The notes under the pieces: generated by a model
Seen by the model: only the letters and a program-made list of their open reading frames with translations
Database searches by the model: none
What the model was told of the DNA's origin: nothing
Part shown: positions 1 to 9,463 of the stretch, one piece after another
How the letters are laid out: every line of letters starts with the position of its first letter
Numbering within the stretch: position 1 is the first letter of the stretch
Assembly: GCF_001975225.1 (NCBI RefSeq)
Contig: NZ_CP019447.1
Span: 32,884-96,883 of the forward strand
Length of the DNA stretch: 64,000 bases
Direction of reading: 5' to 3'
From: Kosakonia cowanii JCM 10956 = DSM 18146
GTDB taxonomy: Bacteria > Pseudomonadota > Gammaproteobacteria > Enterobacterales > Enterobacteriaceae
Program-made: the position numbers and the translations under genes

Positions 1-454
1 TGCCCCAGCGCGCGTTAGCGCCGACGCTGTCGCCAACAAACAACGAGAAGACCGATCCGAAGTAGATAATCGCTTTCGGGTTCGCGAGGTTGGTCAGCAA
101 CCCTTTCACAAAGCTGCGGCCGCCCGCCGCCAGCTCAACCTGCGGCGCATCGCTGTTCGCCGTCTCTTTCTTCAGCGCACCGCGTAGCATCTGGAAGCCC
201 ATCCAGCAGAGATAGAGCCCACCGCCGACCATAATGATGCTGTGCAGCCAGGCCATTTTCGCGAGGATCAGGTTGAGGCCAAGCAGCGCGACCGCTGCCC
301 ACACCATCACGCCAGCGGTGATGCCGAGCACGCCCAGCATTGCCTCTTTGCGCGAGCGGCTGACGGCAGTTTGAGAAACAAAGAAGAAATCGGGACCGGG
401 GCTCATCAGCGCAATGAAGTGCACTGTCATGACGGAGAGAAAGAGCGTTAACAT
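1..454 (-). CDS. rhtC: RhtC threonine efflux protein, 3' end cut by window edge
   Basis: Inner-membrane exporter of the LysE/RhtB family that removes threonine and related amino acids from the cytoplasm. Reading the minus strand from the ATG at 452-454 gives about 151 residues before the window edge; the family is usually about 206 residues, so the C-terminal quarter is missing. The N-terminus carries the family signature MSPGPDFFFV followed by hydrophobic membrane segments, and later NLANPKAIIYF, both typical of RhtC. It lies 60 bp downstream of recQ on the same strand, the order seen in E. coli (pldA-recQ-rhtC). Identification is by recalled similarity to E. coli RhtC. Confidence 0.95.
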   Translation of the reverse strand, partial: MLTLFLSVMTVHFIALMSPGPDFFFVSQTAVSRSRKEAMLGVLGITAGVMVWAAVALLGLNLILAKMAWLHSIIMVGGGLYLCWMGFQMLRGALKKETANSDAPQVELAAGGRSFVKGLLTNLANPKAIIYFGSVFSLFVGDSVGANARWG

Positions 455-514
455 AGCGAACTCGCGAGAAAAGATTCAGTGAAGGGCTATCCTGACACTT
501 TTCCCGCAGGCTGA

Positions 515-2341
515 CTACTCTTCATCACCGTCGACATGGGCGCGGATCAGCGCCATAAACTCCTGGCCAAAACGCTCCAGTTTGCGCGTGCCGACGCCGT
601 TGACGCTCAGCATGTCGCCCGGCGAAAGCGGCATCTGCTCCGCCATCTCAATCAGCGTGGCATCGTTAAACACCACATACGGGGGGATGTTCTCTTCGTC
701 GGCGATCGCTTTACGCAGCTTACGCAGCTTGGCGAACAGCTTGCGATCGTAATTGCCGACCGCCGCCTTCTGCATCACTTTCGGCTTCAGCGTCACCATA
801 CGCGGCACCGCCAGCATCAGCGGCACTTCACCGCGCAGAACCGGACGCGCCGCTTCCGTGAGTTGCAGCGCCGAATGCTGGGCAATATTTTGCATAGCAA
901 AGCCTAAGTGGATCAGCTGGCGAATCACGCTTACCCAGTGTTCGTGGCTCTGCTCGCGCCCGATGCCGTAGACTGGCAGCTTGTCATGGCCCATCTCGCG
1001 GATACGCTGGTTATTCGCGCCGCGCAGCACCTCAACCACATAACCCATGCCGAAGCGCTGGTTAACGCGATAGATGGCGGAGAGCGCTTTCTGTGCGTCC
1101 TGCAAACCATCGTACTGACGCGGCGGGTCGAGGCAGATATCGCAGTTGCCGCACGGCGCGTGGCGCCCTTCGCCAAAGTAGTTGAGCAGCACCAGGCGAC
1201 GGCAGGTTTGCGCTTCAGCAAAGGCGCCCATCGCATTGAGCTTGTGACGTTCGATATCCTGCAACGGCCCGGCGGGCTTCTCCTCCAGGCAGCGGCGCAG
1301 CCAGGCCATATCTGCCGGATCGTAAAACAGCATCGCTTCTGCGGGCAGGCCATCGCGCCCGGCGCGACCGGTCTCCTGGTAGTAGGATTCGATATTGCGC
1401 GGAATGTCGAAGTGCACCACAAAGCGGACGTTGGGTTTGTTAATACCCATGCCAAAGGCGACGGTAGCGACCACAATTTGCAGGTCATCGCGCTGGAACT
1501 GCTCCTGCACCCGCGCGCGAACCTCGTTCTCCAGCCCGGCGTGATAAGGCGCGGCGCTGAAGCCACGACCCTGTAAGCGCGCAGCGGTATCTTCCACTTT
1601 CGCCCGGCTATTGCAGTAAATGATGCCGCATTTGCCCCGCTGCTCCTGCACATAGCGCAGCAGTTGATCGAGAGGCTTAAACTTCTCCATCAGCATGTAG
1701 CGGATGTTTGGGCGGTCGAAACTGCTGACCTGAATCAGCGGATCGTTAAGGCTGAGCAGACGCTCAATATCGCGGCGCGTGGTGTCATCGGCGGTCGCGG
1801 TAAGTGCCATAAAAGGCACGTTGGGTAGCATATGGCGCAGCTGGCCGAGCGCGGCGTATTCCGGGCGGAAATCGTGTCCCCACTGGGAGATACAGTGCGC
1901 TTCGTCGACGGCGATAAGCACCGTGTTCCATTGGCGCAGCTGGTCAAGGAAGTTGTCGAGCATCAGGCGTTCAGGCGCGATATAGAGCAGACGGATCTGC
2001 CCGTTGCGACAGCCGTTTACCACCTCAAGCTGCTGCTCGCGGCTCTGGGACGAGTTGAGACAGGCCGCTGCCACGCCGTTGGCGAGCAGTTGGTCGACCT
2101 GATCTTTCATCAGCGAGATAAGCGGCGAGACCACGACTGTCAGCCCTTCCAGCACCAGCGCCGGAATTTGGTAACAGAGCGATTTGCCGCCGCCGGTCGG
2201 CATCACCACCAGGCAGTCGCGACCGCCAAGCACGGTGTCGATAATATCCTGCTGGCCAGGGCGGAACTGCTGGTAGCCAAAGGTCTCTTGTAAAACCTGT
2301 TTAGCCAGCGATTCCTGATTCAATACTTCCGCCTGCGCCAC
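515..2341 (-). CDS. recQ: ATP-dependent DNA helicase RecQ
   Basis: 3'-5' DNA helicase of superfamily 2, acting in RecF-pathway recombination and in restart or rejection of aberrant recombination intermediates. The 608 residues equal the usual enterobacterial length. Visible parts: Walker A MPTGGGKS at residues 47-54, the DEAH box at 146-149 followed by the RecQ loop [12 protein letters not shown], a four-cysteine zinc site in the RQC region (CRRL...CGNCDIC), and a C-terminal HRDC domain ending near the stop. pldA lies 68 bp upstream and a terminator separates the two, so recQ probably has its own promoter in that gap. Confidence 0.97.
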   Translation of the reverse strand: MAQAEVLNQESLAKQVLQETFGYQQFRPGQQDIIDTVLGGRDCLVVMPTGGGKSLCYQIPALVLEGLTVVVSPLISLMKDQVDQLLANGVAAACLNSSQSREQQLEVVNGCRNGQIRLLYIAPERLMLDNFLDQLRQWNTVLIAVDEAHCISQWGHDFRPEYAALGQLRHMLPNVPFMALTATADDTTRRDIERLLSLNDPLIQVSSFDRPNIRYMLMEKFKPLDQLLRYVQEQRGKCGIIYCNSRAKVEDTAARLQGRGFSAAPYHAGLENEVRARVQEQFQRDDLQIVVATVAFGMGINKPNVRFVVHFDIPRNIESYYQETGRAGRDGLPAEAMLFYDPADMAWLRRCLEEKPAGPLQDIERHKLNAMGAFAEAQTCRRLVLLNYFGEGRHAPCGNCDICLDPPRQYDGLQDAQKALSAIYRVNQRFGMGYVVEVLRGANNQRIREMGHDKLPVYGIGREQSHEHWVSVIRQLIHLGFAMQNIAQHSALQLTEAARPVLRGEVPLMLAVPRMVTLKPKVMQKAAVGNYDRKLFAKLRKLRKAIADEENIPPYVVFNDATLIEMAEQMPLSPGDMLSVNGVGTRKLERFGQEFMALIRAHVDGDEE

Positions 2342-2362
2342 ATTGACCCCATTTGCCTGAAA

Positions 2363-2391
2363 TAAAAACAGGCGCTATTTTCAGCGCCTGT
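2363..2391 (-). terminator. Rho-independent terminator after pldA
   Basis: A 9-bp stem (2368-2376 with 2383-2391) with a 6-nt loop. Read on the minus strand it is followed by TTTTTATT, the layout of an intrinsic terminator for pldA, just upstream of recQ. Confidence 0.8.
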
Positions 2392-2409
2392 GACTGAAAC
2401 TGCAATGCC

Positions 2410-3279
2410 TTAAAACAGATCGTTGAGCATCACGCCCACGCCGAAGCGGGTCTGATTGAAATTATAATCAATCAGCGATTCGCCATAGCCGCTGTAAACC
2501 TGAGTATAGAGGCGAACGTGTTTGGTCACCGGGTAGCTGAGGCCGATTTCTGCGCCGCCGTAGCCGGTATTCCAGTTGTACTGCCCTTTCGCGCTGAGGA
2601 TCGCATCACCAATTTCGTAACCGATTTTCAGCTGGTAGTAACCCATATATTTGGTGATATCCGGGTTGTCGTCCGTGGAGCCTACGACATACCAGGGCTT
2701 CACTTCCACCATCCAGTTACCGTTTTGCGCCATCAAGCGGGTGTAAGCACGGTTCCAGCTGCGCGAGGTGGGATCGGAGCGGCCGTTGGAGTCATGGTTG
2801 AAACCAACCTCCACGTCACGCAGCGTCCAGCCAGCAAATCGGTAATCCGTGGCGAAACCGAGGAACAGCTGCGGTTCATAGTTGGTTTCACGGAAGGGAG
2901 AAGACTCGCCGCTGTTGGAGAGCTGCCACCAGGATTTTTGCGTATAGGAGCCGCCTAATACTGAGTTTGGCCCGAAAATGCCGCGCCAGAAGGGGAAGGC
3001 CAGGCTTATCTGGAACTTCACTTCATCTTTACGCGCGTTGTCAGCCCAGTTGTAGGAGCGGATCGCTTCCTTATTCAGATCGCTGGTATCGGTATAAAGC
3101 ACATAGTTGGATTCATACGGATAGAGCGTGAACGGATTATCGTGGTCCTGCAACATATTGGCGATGATGCTACCGCGCACGACGGGCGCATCATGGACTT
3201 CTTTGATGGTTGCTTCTTGTGCGAGTGCCATAAACGGCAGTGCCAGCACTGCGAAAATATACCCCGGCCAGGTGCGCAT
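2410..3279 (-). CDS. pldA: Outer membrane phospholipase A (OMPLA)
   Basis: Calcium-dependent outer-membrane phospholipase with A1/A2 activity that hydrolyses phospholipids misplaced in the outer leaflet. The first 20 residues form a signal peptide ending ALA. The catalytic triad of the family is visible as His162, Ser164 and Asn176 (precursor numbering) in NHDSNGRSDP...WNR. The remaining sequence alternates in the way of a 12-strand beta barrel and ends in a C-terminal Phe, the usual outer-membrane assembly signal. Length 289 residues, as in E. coli. It is divergent from yigI with about 160 bp between the start codons. Confidence 0.97.
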   Translation of the reverse strand: MRTWPGYIFAVLALPFMALAQEATIKEVHDAPVVRGSIIANMLQDHDNPFTLYPYESNYVLYTDTSDLNKEAIRSYNWADNARKDEVKFQISLAFPFWRGIFGPNSVLGGSYTQKSWWQLSNSGESSPFRETNYEPQLFLGFATDYRFAGWTLRDVEVGFNHDSNGRSDPTSRSWNRAYTRLMAQNGNWMVEVKPWYVVGSTDDNPDITKYMGYYQLKIGYEIGDAILSAKGQYNWNTGYGGAEIGLSYPVTKHVRLYTQVYSGYGESLIDYNFNQTRFGVGVMLNDLF

Positions 3280-3438
3280 CGGTTTAAGCTCCGAATTATT
3301 GTTGAGTTAGTTAATAGTCTTATCCGCACGTATTCTACATATTTCTTGCGTCACTGCTCGTCTATCGCTCTTAAAGTAGCAATCAACAAACATTGAGCAT
3401 AAAATTAACACTCCATTAACTCATCGGATCAGATTGAT

Positions 3439-3906
3439 ATGTCAGCCGTTCTTACCGCCGATCAAGCCCTGCAAATGGTGGGCGAGATTTTTGTCTATCA
3501 CATGCCTTACAACCGTGCGTTAGGCCTGGAGCTGGGGCGCTATGAAAAAGCGTTCGCAGAACTGCATTTCAATAACCAGCCGATGATGGTCGGTAACTGG
3601 GCGCAGAGCATTCTCCACGGTGGGGTGATTGCCTCCGCGCTGGATGTCGCCGCCGGGCTGGTGTGCGTCGGCAGCACCCTCACCCGCCATGAAACCATCA
3701 GCGAAGAGGAGCTTCGCCAGCGCCTGGCGCGCATGGGAACGATTGATCTGCGTGTCGATTATCTGCGTCCTGGCCGCGGTACGCGCTTTACCGCCAGCAG
3801 CAGTTTGCTGCGCGCGGGTAATAAGGTCGCCGTTGCACGCGTGGAACTGCATAACGAGGAGCAGGTGCATATCGCCAGCGCAACCGCTACCTATATGGTG
3901 GGGTGA
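3439..3906 (+). CDS. yigI: YigI, hot-dog fold acyl-CoA thioesterase
   Basis: Member of the PaaI/YigI hot-dog thioesterase family, which hydrolyses acyl-CoA esters; E. coli YigI has been described as a medium/long-chain acyl-CoA thioesterase. The 155 residues include the family core [18 protein letters not shown] near residue 57, which starts the central helix, and the later strand [12 protein letters not shown]. It starts at an ATG in a divergent arrangement with pldA and is followed after 55 bp by rarD on the same strand, so the two may be co-transcribed. Confidence 0.92.
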   Translation: MSAVLTADQALQMVGEIFVYHMPYNRALGLELGRYEKAFAELHFNNQPMMVGNWAQSILHGGVIASALDVAAGLVCVGSTLTRHETISEEELRQRLARMGTIDLRVDYLRPGRGTRFTASSSLLRAGNKVAVARVELHNEEQVHIASATATYMVG

Positions 3907-3961
3907 GCAGGCCTGCGAAATCGGGTACCATGCGGTTACATTTTCGCAACGAGTCTTTCTG

Positions 3962-4858
3962 ATGGATGCAAAGCAGACGCGGCTTGGCGTATTACTTGCG
4001 CTCGCCGCTTATTTTATCTGGGGCATCGCGCCCGCCTATTTCAAAGTGATTTGGTATGTTCCCGCCGATGAGATCCTGACTCACCGCGTTATTTGGTCCT
4101 TCTTTTTTATGCTGGCGCTGATAAGCGTAAGCCGCCAGTGGAAGAGCGTGAAAGCGCTGCTGCAAACGCCGAAAAAGATTTTGCTGCTGGCAGTCTCGGC
4201 GGTGCTGGTGGGCGGTAACTGGCTGCTGTTTATCTGGGCGGTCAACCATAACCATATGCTGGAAGCGAGCCTCGGCTACTTTATTAACCCGCTGGTGAAT
4301 ATCCTGCTGGGGATGCTTTTCCTGGGCGAGCGTTTCCGCCGCATGCAGTGGCTGGCGGTGATCCTTGCTGCGCTGGGCGTGCTGGTGCAGCTCTGGACCT
4401 TTGGCTCGCTGCCAGTGATTGCCCTCGGCCTCGCCTTTAGCTTCGCCTTCTACGGCCTGCTGCGAAAGAAAATCGCCGTTGAGGCGCAAACCGGCATGCT
4501 GATAGAGACCTTATGGTTACTGCCAGTGGCCGCCATCTGGCTGTTCGGCATTACCGATAGCCCGACCAGCCATATGTCGCAAAACAGCCTGTCGCTCAAT
4601 CTGCTGCTGATCGCAGCGGGCGTGGTGACCACCGTGCCGCTGCTCTGCTTTACCGGGGCGGCAACGCGTCTGCGCCTCTCAACCCTCGGTTTCTTTCAGT
4701 ACATCGGCCCGACGCTGATGTTCCTGCTGGCGGTGACCTTTTACGGTGAGCATCCCGGCGCGGATAAGATGGTGACCTTTGGCTTTATCTGGGTGGCACT
4801 GGCGATCTTCGTAATGGATGCCCTTTATACCCAGCGCGCGTTGCGTAAAACACGCTAA
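3962..4858 (+). CDS. rarD: RarD, EamA-type inner membrane transporter
   Basis: Predicted drug/metabolite transporter (EamA superfamily, RarD subfamily) of about ten membrane helices; its substrate is not firmly known, and the family is loosely linked to chloramphenicol sensitivity. The open frame reads further upstream, but that part overlaps yigI. The ATG at 3962 begins MDAKQTRLGVLLALAAYFIWG, the usual RarD N-terminus, and gives 298 residues, matching the family. Strongly hydrophobic throughout. A GC-rich hairpin lies just after the stop (4881-4901). Confidence 0.93.
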   Translation: MDAKQTRLGVLLALAAYFIWGIAPAYFKVIWYVPADEILTHRVIWSFFFMLALISVSRQWKSVKALLQTPKKILLLAVSAVLVGGNWLLFIWAVNHNHMLEASLGYFINPLVNILLGMLFLGERFRRMQWLAVILAALGVLVQLWTFGSLPVIALGLAFSFAFYGLLRKKIAVEAQTGMLIETLWLLPVAAIWLFGITDSPTSHMSQNSLSLNLLLIAAGVVTTVPLLCFTGAATRLRLSTLGFFQYIGPTLMFLLAVTFYGEHPGADKMVTFGFIWVALAIFVMDALYTQRALRKTR

Positions 4859-4880
4859 TTCCGCTTAGGGAACAAATCAG

Positions 4881-4901
4881 GCGGGCGGAATTGCCGCCCG
4901 C
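4881..4901 (+). terminator. GC-rich hairpin after rarD
   Basis: An 8-bp all-GC stem (4881-4888 with 4894-4901) with a 5-nt loop sits 22 bp after the rarD stop. No clear T-run follows, so it may be a weak terminator or an mRNA-stabilising hairpin. Confidence 0.4.
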
Positions 4902-5006
4902 TACCTACAAATATTCGTGGGTTATTCGATCGTCGCGTCGCATATTAATCTACTGAATGGTATGTTCGCCGCTTTATTATTACGCTATTCAGGACGACCC
5001 GGAAAA

Positions 5007-5393
5007 ATGATCCGCAGGATTTTTTGGCCAACAGGCAAGGCATGCCTCGCGCGTAAGCCCTATTTCCTTACTTTTATGCTTCTGCATATTGTTTTTTTAA
5101 TTGCCATGGTTAGCGTGGCGAAGCTTCCCATACTGCCACTGCTCTGCCTGCTGGTTTACACGTGGGTGAAGATCAATATCAATGCGCAGCGCTGCCGGGA
5201 TAGTGGATTAAAGGGGCGTTATGTCGTCATTTTGTCGATCCTGGTTTATCTCATTTCGCCAGTGGTCTCCGCGGCAGGTTTCGTGCTGGATGATGAATAT
5301 CTGCTGCTCGGCGCTCAGCTCTATATTTGGTTCGACGGCCTGGTATTTTTTATGTTTATGTTCGCGCCAACGGAAGTAAAAACAGCTAATTAG
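5007..5393 (+). CDS. yigG: YigG, small inner membrane protein
   Basis: Small hydrophobic protein of unknown function. The frame opens at a GTG at 4917, but the ATG at 5007 is preferred: an AGGA stretch and a purine-rich run precede it, and it gives 128 residues, close to the 126 I recall for E. coli YigG. Three or four hydrophobic segments are visible, plus an RCRDSG motif like the R-x-x-D-x-G of the DUF805 family of membrane proteins. It lies between rarD and yigF, as in E. coli. Identification rests mainly on position, size and hydrophobicity. Confidence 0.75.
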   Translation: MIRRIFWPTGKACLARKPYFLTFMLLHIVFLIAMVSVAKLPILPLLCLLVYTWVKININAQRCRDSGLKGRYVVILSILVYLISPVVSAAGFVLDDEYLLLGAQLYIWFDGLVFFMFMFAPTEVKTAN

Positions 5394-5424
5394 TTTAAAA
5401 GACAGGATTTTTCAGGAGAGGAAA

Positions 5425-5817
5425 ATGAGTACTATCAACGACTATGACTACCAGAAAGATGAATCGCTGAGCGATACGTGGAAATATCGCTTCGCCTTTT
5501 TTGAAAAGAATGGTTACCCCGGATTCTGGCGTCCTACTCCGGCGTGGAAACAAGCGTTTAAGCAGATGAAATTTGGGGAGAAAGTAACTGTTAACCAAAA
5601 CTTCTACGCATTCTTCTTCGGCTGTATTTATCTCTTTATCCTGGGCCTGTGGAAAAAAGCGCTGACCTCTATTGGGCTGAACATACTGGGATTATTAGTC
5701 GCCGCTCTTATAGGTTTCCCTTTCCTCTCCTTTATCGTACCCATGCTTATCATGATGCGAACGAATGTCTGGTATCACGAATATAAGGTTAAAGGCATCC
5801 AGACCTGGGGCCTGTAA
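5425..5817 (+). CDS. yigF: YigF, DUF2628 membrane protein
   Basis: Small membrane protein of the DUF2628 family with unknown function, 130 residues. The N-terminal 50 residues are soluble and rich in aromatic and charged residues (SDTWKYRFAFFEKNG...FWRPTPAW), followed by two long hydrophobic segments near residues 60-105 and a short polar tail. A GGAGAGG ribosome site precedes the ATG. It follows yigG by 31 bp, so the pair are likely one unit, and it ends in a bidirectional terminator shared with corA. Confidence 0.85.
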   Translation: MSTINDYDYQKDESLSDTWKYRFAFFEKNGYPGFWRPTPAWKQAFKQMKFGEKVTVNQNFYAFFFGCIYLFILGLWKKALTSIGLNILGLLVAALIGFPFLSFIVPMLIMMRTNVWYHEYKVKGIQTWGL

Positions 5818-5820
5818 AGA

Positions 5821-5851
5821 AAAAAGGTTCAGCGCAGGCTGAACCTTTTTT
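5821..5851. terminator. Bidirectional terminator between yigF and corA
   Basis: A perfect 13-bp stem (5821-5833 with 5838-5850) with a 4-nt loop, flanked by an A-run on the left and a T-run on the right, so it can stop transcription from both convergent genes. Confidence 0.9.
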
Positions 5852-5857
5852 ATCGCC

Positions 5858-6808
5858 TCAAAGCCAGTTGCGGCGTTTGAAGTAGAGGTAGGGAGCAAGG
5901 CCGGCGAGGATCATAAAGATAATCGCGCCGGGATAGCCGAAACTCCAGTGCAGCTCGGGCATAAACTCGAAGTTCATCCCATAGCTTGATGCCACCAGCG
6001 TTGGCGGCAGAAACACTACCGAAACGACCGAGAAGATCTTGATGATTCGGTTCTGCTCGATATTGATAAAACCCATCGCCGCCTGCATCAGGAAGTTCAC
6101 CTTCTGGAACAGGGATTCGTTATGCGGCAGCAGCGATTCGATATCGCGCAGGATCTCGCGCGCCTGCTCAAGCTGGCCTGCCGGTAAACGCGCTTTGCGC
6201 ACCAGGAAGTTCAGCGCGCGCTGGGTATCCATCAGACATAACCGCACTTTCCAGCCAATATCTTCCTGCTCAGCAAGCGTTGAGAGCGCGTCGTCATACT
6301 CATCGCCCTGCTGCCCTTCCATAATGACGCGGCTGAGCTTTTCCAGATCGCTGTAGATGTTTTCAATCTCATCCGCCAGCTGTTCAATTTTGGTTTCGAA
6401 GAGATCGAGCAGCAGCTCGTAGGCGTTGCCGTCAACCATCTCCTGGCTGCGGGCGCGCATACGGTAGAGACGAAACGCGGGCAGTTCGCGTTCGCGCAGG
6501 GTAAAGAGACGCCCTTCGCGAATGGTGAATGCTACGGTTGAGTTGCCTGCGTGATCCTCTGCATCTTCATAAAAGAAGAAGGAGTGGATGTGCAGACCGT
6601 CTTCGTCTTCGAAAAAACGCGCCGAGGCTTCGATGTCTTCCAGTTCAGGTCGCGTAGCCAGATTCTGGCCCAATTCCGTTTGCACGCGGGTACGTTCATC
6701 ATCGTCCGGCTCGACCAAATCAACCCAAACCGAGCTGGCGAGGTGTTTGATTTCGTCAGCCTCAAGACGGCTTAAACGATTGTTTTCCAGTTGAAATGCG
6801 CTCAGCAT
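5858..6808 (-). CDS. corA: CorA magnesium/cobalt transporter
   Basis: Pentameric inner-membrane Mg2+ (also Co2+, Ni2+) channel. The frame could start 19 codons earlier, but the ATG at 6806-6808 ([10 protein letters not shown]) gives the conserved 316-residue protein. A large acidic cytoplasmic domain is followed by two C-terminal membrane helices; the GMN selectivity signature is present in [12 protein letters not shown], and the protein ends in the basic tail KRRNWL. It is preceded by a leader of more than 350 bp that carries a short ORF (see 6896-7000), the arrangement that gives Rho-dependent control of corA in Salmonella. Confidence 0.97.
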   Translation of the reverse strand: MLSAFQLENNRLSRLEADEIKHLASSVWVDLVEPDDDERTRVQTELGQNLATRPELEDIEASARFFEDEDGLHIHSFFFYEDAEDHAGNSTVAFTIREGRLFTLRERELPAFRLYRMRARSQEMVDGNAYELLLDLFETKIEQLADEIENIYSDLEKLSRVIMEGQQGDEYDDALSTLAEQEDIGWKVRLCLMDTQRALNFLVRKARLPAGQLEQAREILRDIESLLPHNESLFQKVNFLMQAAMGFINIEQNRIIKIFSVVSVVFLPPTLVASSYGMNFEFMPELHWSFGYPGAIIFMILAGLAPYLYFKRRNWL

Positions 6809-7165
6809 GGCCGGGACTCCCAATGCAAAAAATATCGGACAGTTCGCAGGGCACACAAGAAACAATTGGGGTTTCAGACCATTAAACAGTCTGACTCAGC
6901 GCGACGGGGATAAAGCGGGTCGCCGACAACCACTAAGGCCATCAGCGTGAGGAGAAAGCCTTAGGAGTTGTTCCTGAAATCCAGGAAATTGAGCCAGCAT
7001 CTACTGGGTGTGTCCAAGGCGAATGTCCTCTTAGCGTGATCGTGCGCGCATGTTACGCCAGCACTCAGGAGGCGTCAACACGCAACGAAACGCTAAAGAG
7101 CAATATTTGCCCTTCAGCGTATAAGGCTAGCAGAATATTACAAAATGATGATATTTTTCTGAAGG
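6809..7165 (-). promoter_or_regulatory. corA leader region
   Basis: 357 bp between corA and uvrD, both on the minus strand, with no full-size gene. It must hold the uvrD 3' end signals, the corA promoter and the corA 5' leader. In Salmonella the corA leader is controlled through translation of a short ORF (corL) and Rho termination; an equivalent short ORF is found here at 6896-7000. I could not assign the promoter with confidence. Confidence 0.6.
6896..7000 (-). CDS. corL: Short leader ORF upstream of corA (CorL/YsgD-like)
   Basis: A 34-codon ORF on the minus strand from the ATG at 6998-7000 to the TGA at 6896-6898, ending 87 bp before the corA start. It begins MLAQFPGFQ and ends RPALSPSR, with several prolines and arginines. 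No strong Shine-Dalgarno is visible before the ATG. Size and position match the corL leader ORF described for Salmonella corA, where its translation controls access of Rho to the leader; I do not recall the CorL sequence well enough to compare residues, so the call rests on position and open frame. Confidence 0.55.
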   Translation of the reverse strand: MLAQFPGFQEQLLRLSPHADGLSGCRRPALSPSR

Positions 7166-9328
7166 TTACACAGTTTCGAGCTTCGCATAGGCGGCGACTA
7201 ACCACTTAATACCCTGCCCCTGGAACGCCACCTGCAAGCGGCTGTGCTCGCCGCTGCCTTCCATATTCACCACCGTGCCTTCGCCAAATTTGGCGTGGCG
7301 CACGCGCTGACCAAGCTTATAGCCCGTATCGCTCTGCGCCACCGGCGTGCCCATCCGCTGATGGCTGACCGGACGGCTGATGCTGGCGCGCAAACGTACC
7401 TCTTCAACGCACTCTTCCGGCAGCTCGCCGATAAAGCGCGAAGGACGGTGATAAACCTCTTTACCATACAGCCGACGCGTTTCCGCGTAGGTTAAGGTCA
7501 GTTTTTGCATCGCGCGCGTGACGCCGACATAGGCCAGACGGCGCTCCTCTTCCAGACGGCCGCCCTCGTCAAGGGACATCTGGCTCGGGAACATCCCCTC
7601 TTCCATGCCGACAATAAACACCTGCGGGAACTCAAGCCCCTTCGCCGAGTGCAAAGTCATCAACTGCACCGCGTCCTGCCAGGTGTCCGCCTGCCCTTCG
7701 CCCGCTTCCAGCGCCGCGTGAGAGAGGAACGCCTGCAGCGGCATTAAATCTTCATCTTCTTCGTTGTAGCTGAACTGTCGCGTTGCGGTGACCAGCTCCT
7801 CTAAGTTCTCAATTCGCGTCTGGCCTTTTTCGCCCTTCTCCTGCTCGTACATCGCGCGCAGGCCGGAATCGCTGATCACCCGGTCGGTCTGCACATGCAG
7901 CGGCATATCCGCCGTCTCCTGCGCCAGCGCGTCGATTAGCTCAAGAAAACGCTGCAACGCGCCCGCCGCACGGCCCGCCAGCGCTTTCTCTTGCAGCAGC
8001 TCGCGGGTCGCCTGCCACAGCGTCAGCTGGCGCTCGCGGGAGGTCTGGCGAACGACGTCTAAAGTGCGATCGCCAATGCCGCGCGTTGGCGTATTGACCA
8101 CGCGCTCGTAAGCGGCATCATCGTTACGGTTAGCGATCAGGCGCAGATAAGCGAGCGCATCTTTAATCTCCTGACGTTCGAAGAAGCGCATGCCGCCATA
8201 GATGCGATAGGGCATGCTCGTCTGTAATAACGCCTCTTCCAGCACGCGCGACTGGGCGTTACTGCGATAGAGGATGGCGCACTGCGTCAGCTGGCCGCCG
8301 TTGTCCTGCCAGGCTTTGATGCGATTAACCACGAAACGCGCTTCATCCAGCTCGTTAAACGCGCAGTAAAGGGAGATCGGCTCGCCGGCGGTCCCTTCGG
8401 TCCACAGCTTTTTCCCCAGACGCCCGTTGTTGTTCTCAATCAGGGCGTTGGCGGCGCTCAGAATATTGCTGGTGGAGCGGTAGTTCTGCTCAAGGCGAAT
8501 GGTTTGCGCGCCGGGAAAATCGGTGAGGAAGCGCTGGATGTTCTCCACCTGCGCGCCGCGCCAGCCGTAGATCGACTGGTCATCGTCGCCGACAATCATC
8601 ACCTTGCCGGTATCGCCCGCCAGCAGGCGGATCCACGCGTACTGAATGTTGTTAGTATCCTGGAACTCATCCACCAGGATATTGGTAAAGCGTTCGCGAT
8701 AGTGCTGCAGAATATGCGGTTTGTTCAGCCACAGCTCGTGGGCGCGCAGCAGCAGCTCAGCAAAATCGACCAGCCCGGCGCGATCGCACGCCTCCTGATA
8801 GGCCTGGTAGACCTTCTGCCAGGTCTGCTCCACCGGATTGCCGAAGCTTTGGATATGGTGCGGGCGAATGCCCTCATCTTTTTGACCGTTGATGTAGTAC
8901 ATCGCCTGGCGCGCTGGCCACTGCTTCTCATCAAGGTTCATCGCTTTGATCAGGCGCTTGAGCAGGCGTAGCTGATCTTCGCTATCGAGGATCTGGAAAT
9001 CCTGCGGCAGCTTCGCGTCCATATGGTGCGCGCGCAGCAGGCGGTGCGCCAGCCCGTGGAAGGTGCCGACCCACATGCCGCCCTGGGTGGTGCCCATCAA
9101 CTGGCCGATACGGTGGCGCATCTCCGCCGCCGCTTTGTTGGTAAAGGTGACCGCCATAATCGAGAAGGGCGAGCAGTTCTCTACGGTTATCAGCCATGCG
9201 ATACGGTGCACCAGCACGCGCGTCTTGCCGCTTCCCGCTCCCGCCAGCACCAGCATATTGCTGCGTGTCGCCGCTACGGCGTCGCGCTGTTTGTCATTGA
9301 GGCTGTCGAGCAGATAAGAAACGTCCAT
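7166..9328 (-). CDS. uvrD: DNA helicase II, UvrD
   Basis: Superfamily 1A 3'-5' helicase that releases the incised oligonucleotide in nucleotide excision repair and unwinds the nicked strand in MutHLS mismatch repair; it also removes RecA filaments. Length 720 residues, identical to E. coli. Walker A AGAGSGKT is at residues 29-36, motif II VDEFQDTNN near 220, motif [18 protein letters not shown] follows, and the C-terminal tail (KFGEGTIVN-like, here KFGEGTVVN) is the Tudor-like domain that contacts RNA polymerase. A LexA box lies about 110 bp upstream. Confidence 0.98.
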   Translation of the reverse strand: MDVSYLLDSLNDKQRDAVAATRSNMLVLAGAGSGKTRVLVHRIAWLITVENCSPFSIMAVTFTNKAAAEMRHRIGQLMGTTQGGMWVGTFHGLAHRLLRAHHMDAKLPQDFQILDSEDQLRLLKRLIKAMNLDEKQWPARQAMYYINGQKDEGIRPHHIQSFGNPVEQTWQKVYQAYQEACDRAGLVDFAELLLRAHELWLNKPHILQHYRERFTNILVDEFQDTNNIQYAWIRLLAGDTGKVMIVGDDDQSIYGWRGAQVENIQRFLTDFPGAQTIRLEQNYRSTSNILSAANALIENNNGRLGKKLWTEGTAGEPISLYCAFNELDEARFVVNRIKAWQDNGGQLTQCAILYRSNAQSRVLEEALLQTSMPYRIYGGMRFFERQEIKDALAYLRLIANRNDDAAYERVVNTPTRGIGDRTLDVVRQTSRERQLTLWQATRELLQEKALAGRAAGALQRFLELIDALAQETADMPLHVQTDRVISDSGLRAMYEQEKGEKGQTRIENLEELVTATRQFSYNEEDEDLMPLQAFLSHAALEAGEGQADTWQDAVQLMTLHSAKGLEFPQVFIVGMEEGMFPSQMSLDEGGRLEEERRLAYVGVTRAMQKLTLTYAETRRLYGKEVYHRPSRFIGELPEECVEEVRLRASISRPVSHQRMGTPVAQSDTGYKLGQRVRHAKFGEGTVVNMEGSGEHSRLQVAFQGQGIKWLVAAYAKLETV

Positions 9329-9435
9329 AGGTACCGTCGCGTAGTCATCAGGAATTGAACAAAACGCCGGTGGCGCTTCGCGTACCAGAGTCCGGTTTGC
9401 GTGGGCGTATTCGCGCCGCGCCCGCCACCAAAACC

Positions 9436-9451
9436 CTGGTATTTTATACAG
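9436..9451 (-). promoter_or_regulatory. LexA (SOS) box upstream of uvrD
   Basis: The 16-bp motif reads CTGTATAAAATACCAG on the minus strand: CTG-N10-CAG with an AT-rich centre, fitting the LexA operator. uvrD is a known SOS gene with a LexA box in this position, so induction by DNA damage is expected. Confidence 0.85.
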
Positions 9452-9463
9452 AACAATGGGTGA

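Noticed and set aside
3629..3961. Upstream extension of the rarD frame
   Set aside because: Overlaps yigI in another frame; the conserved RarD N-terminus starts at the ATG at 3962.
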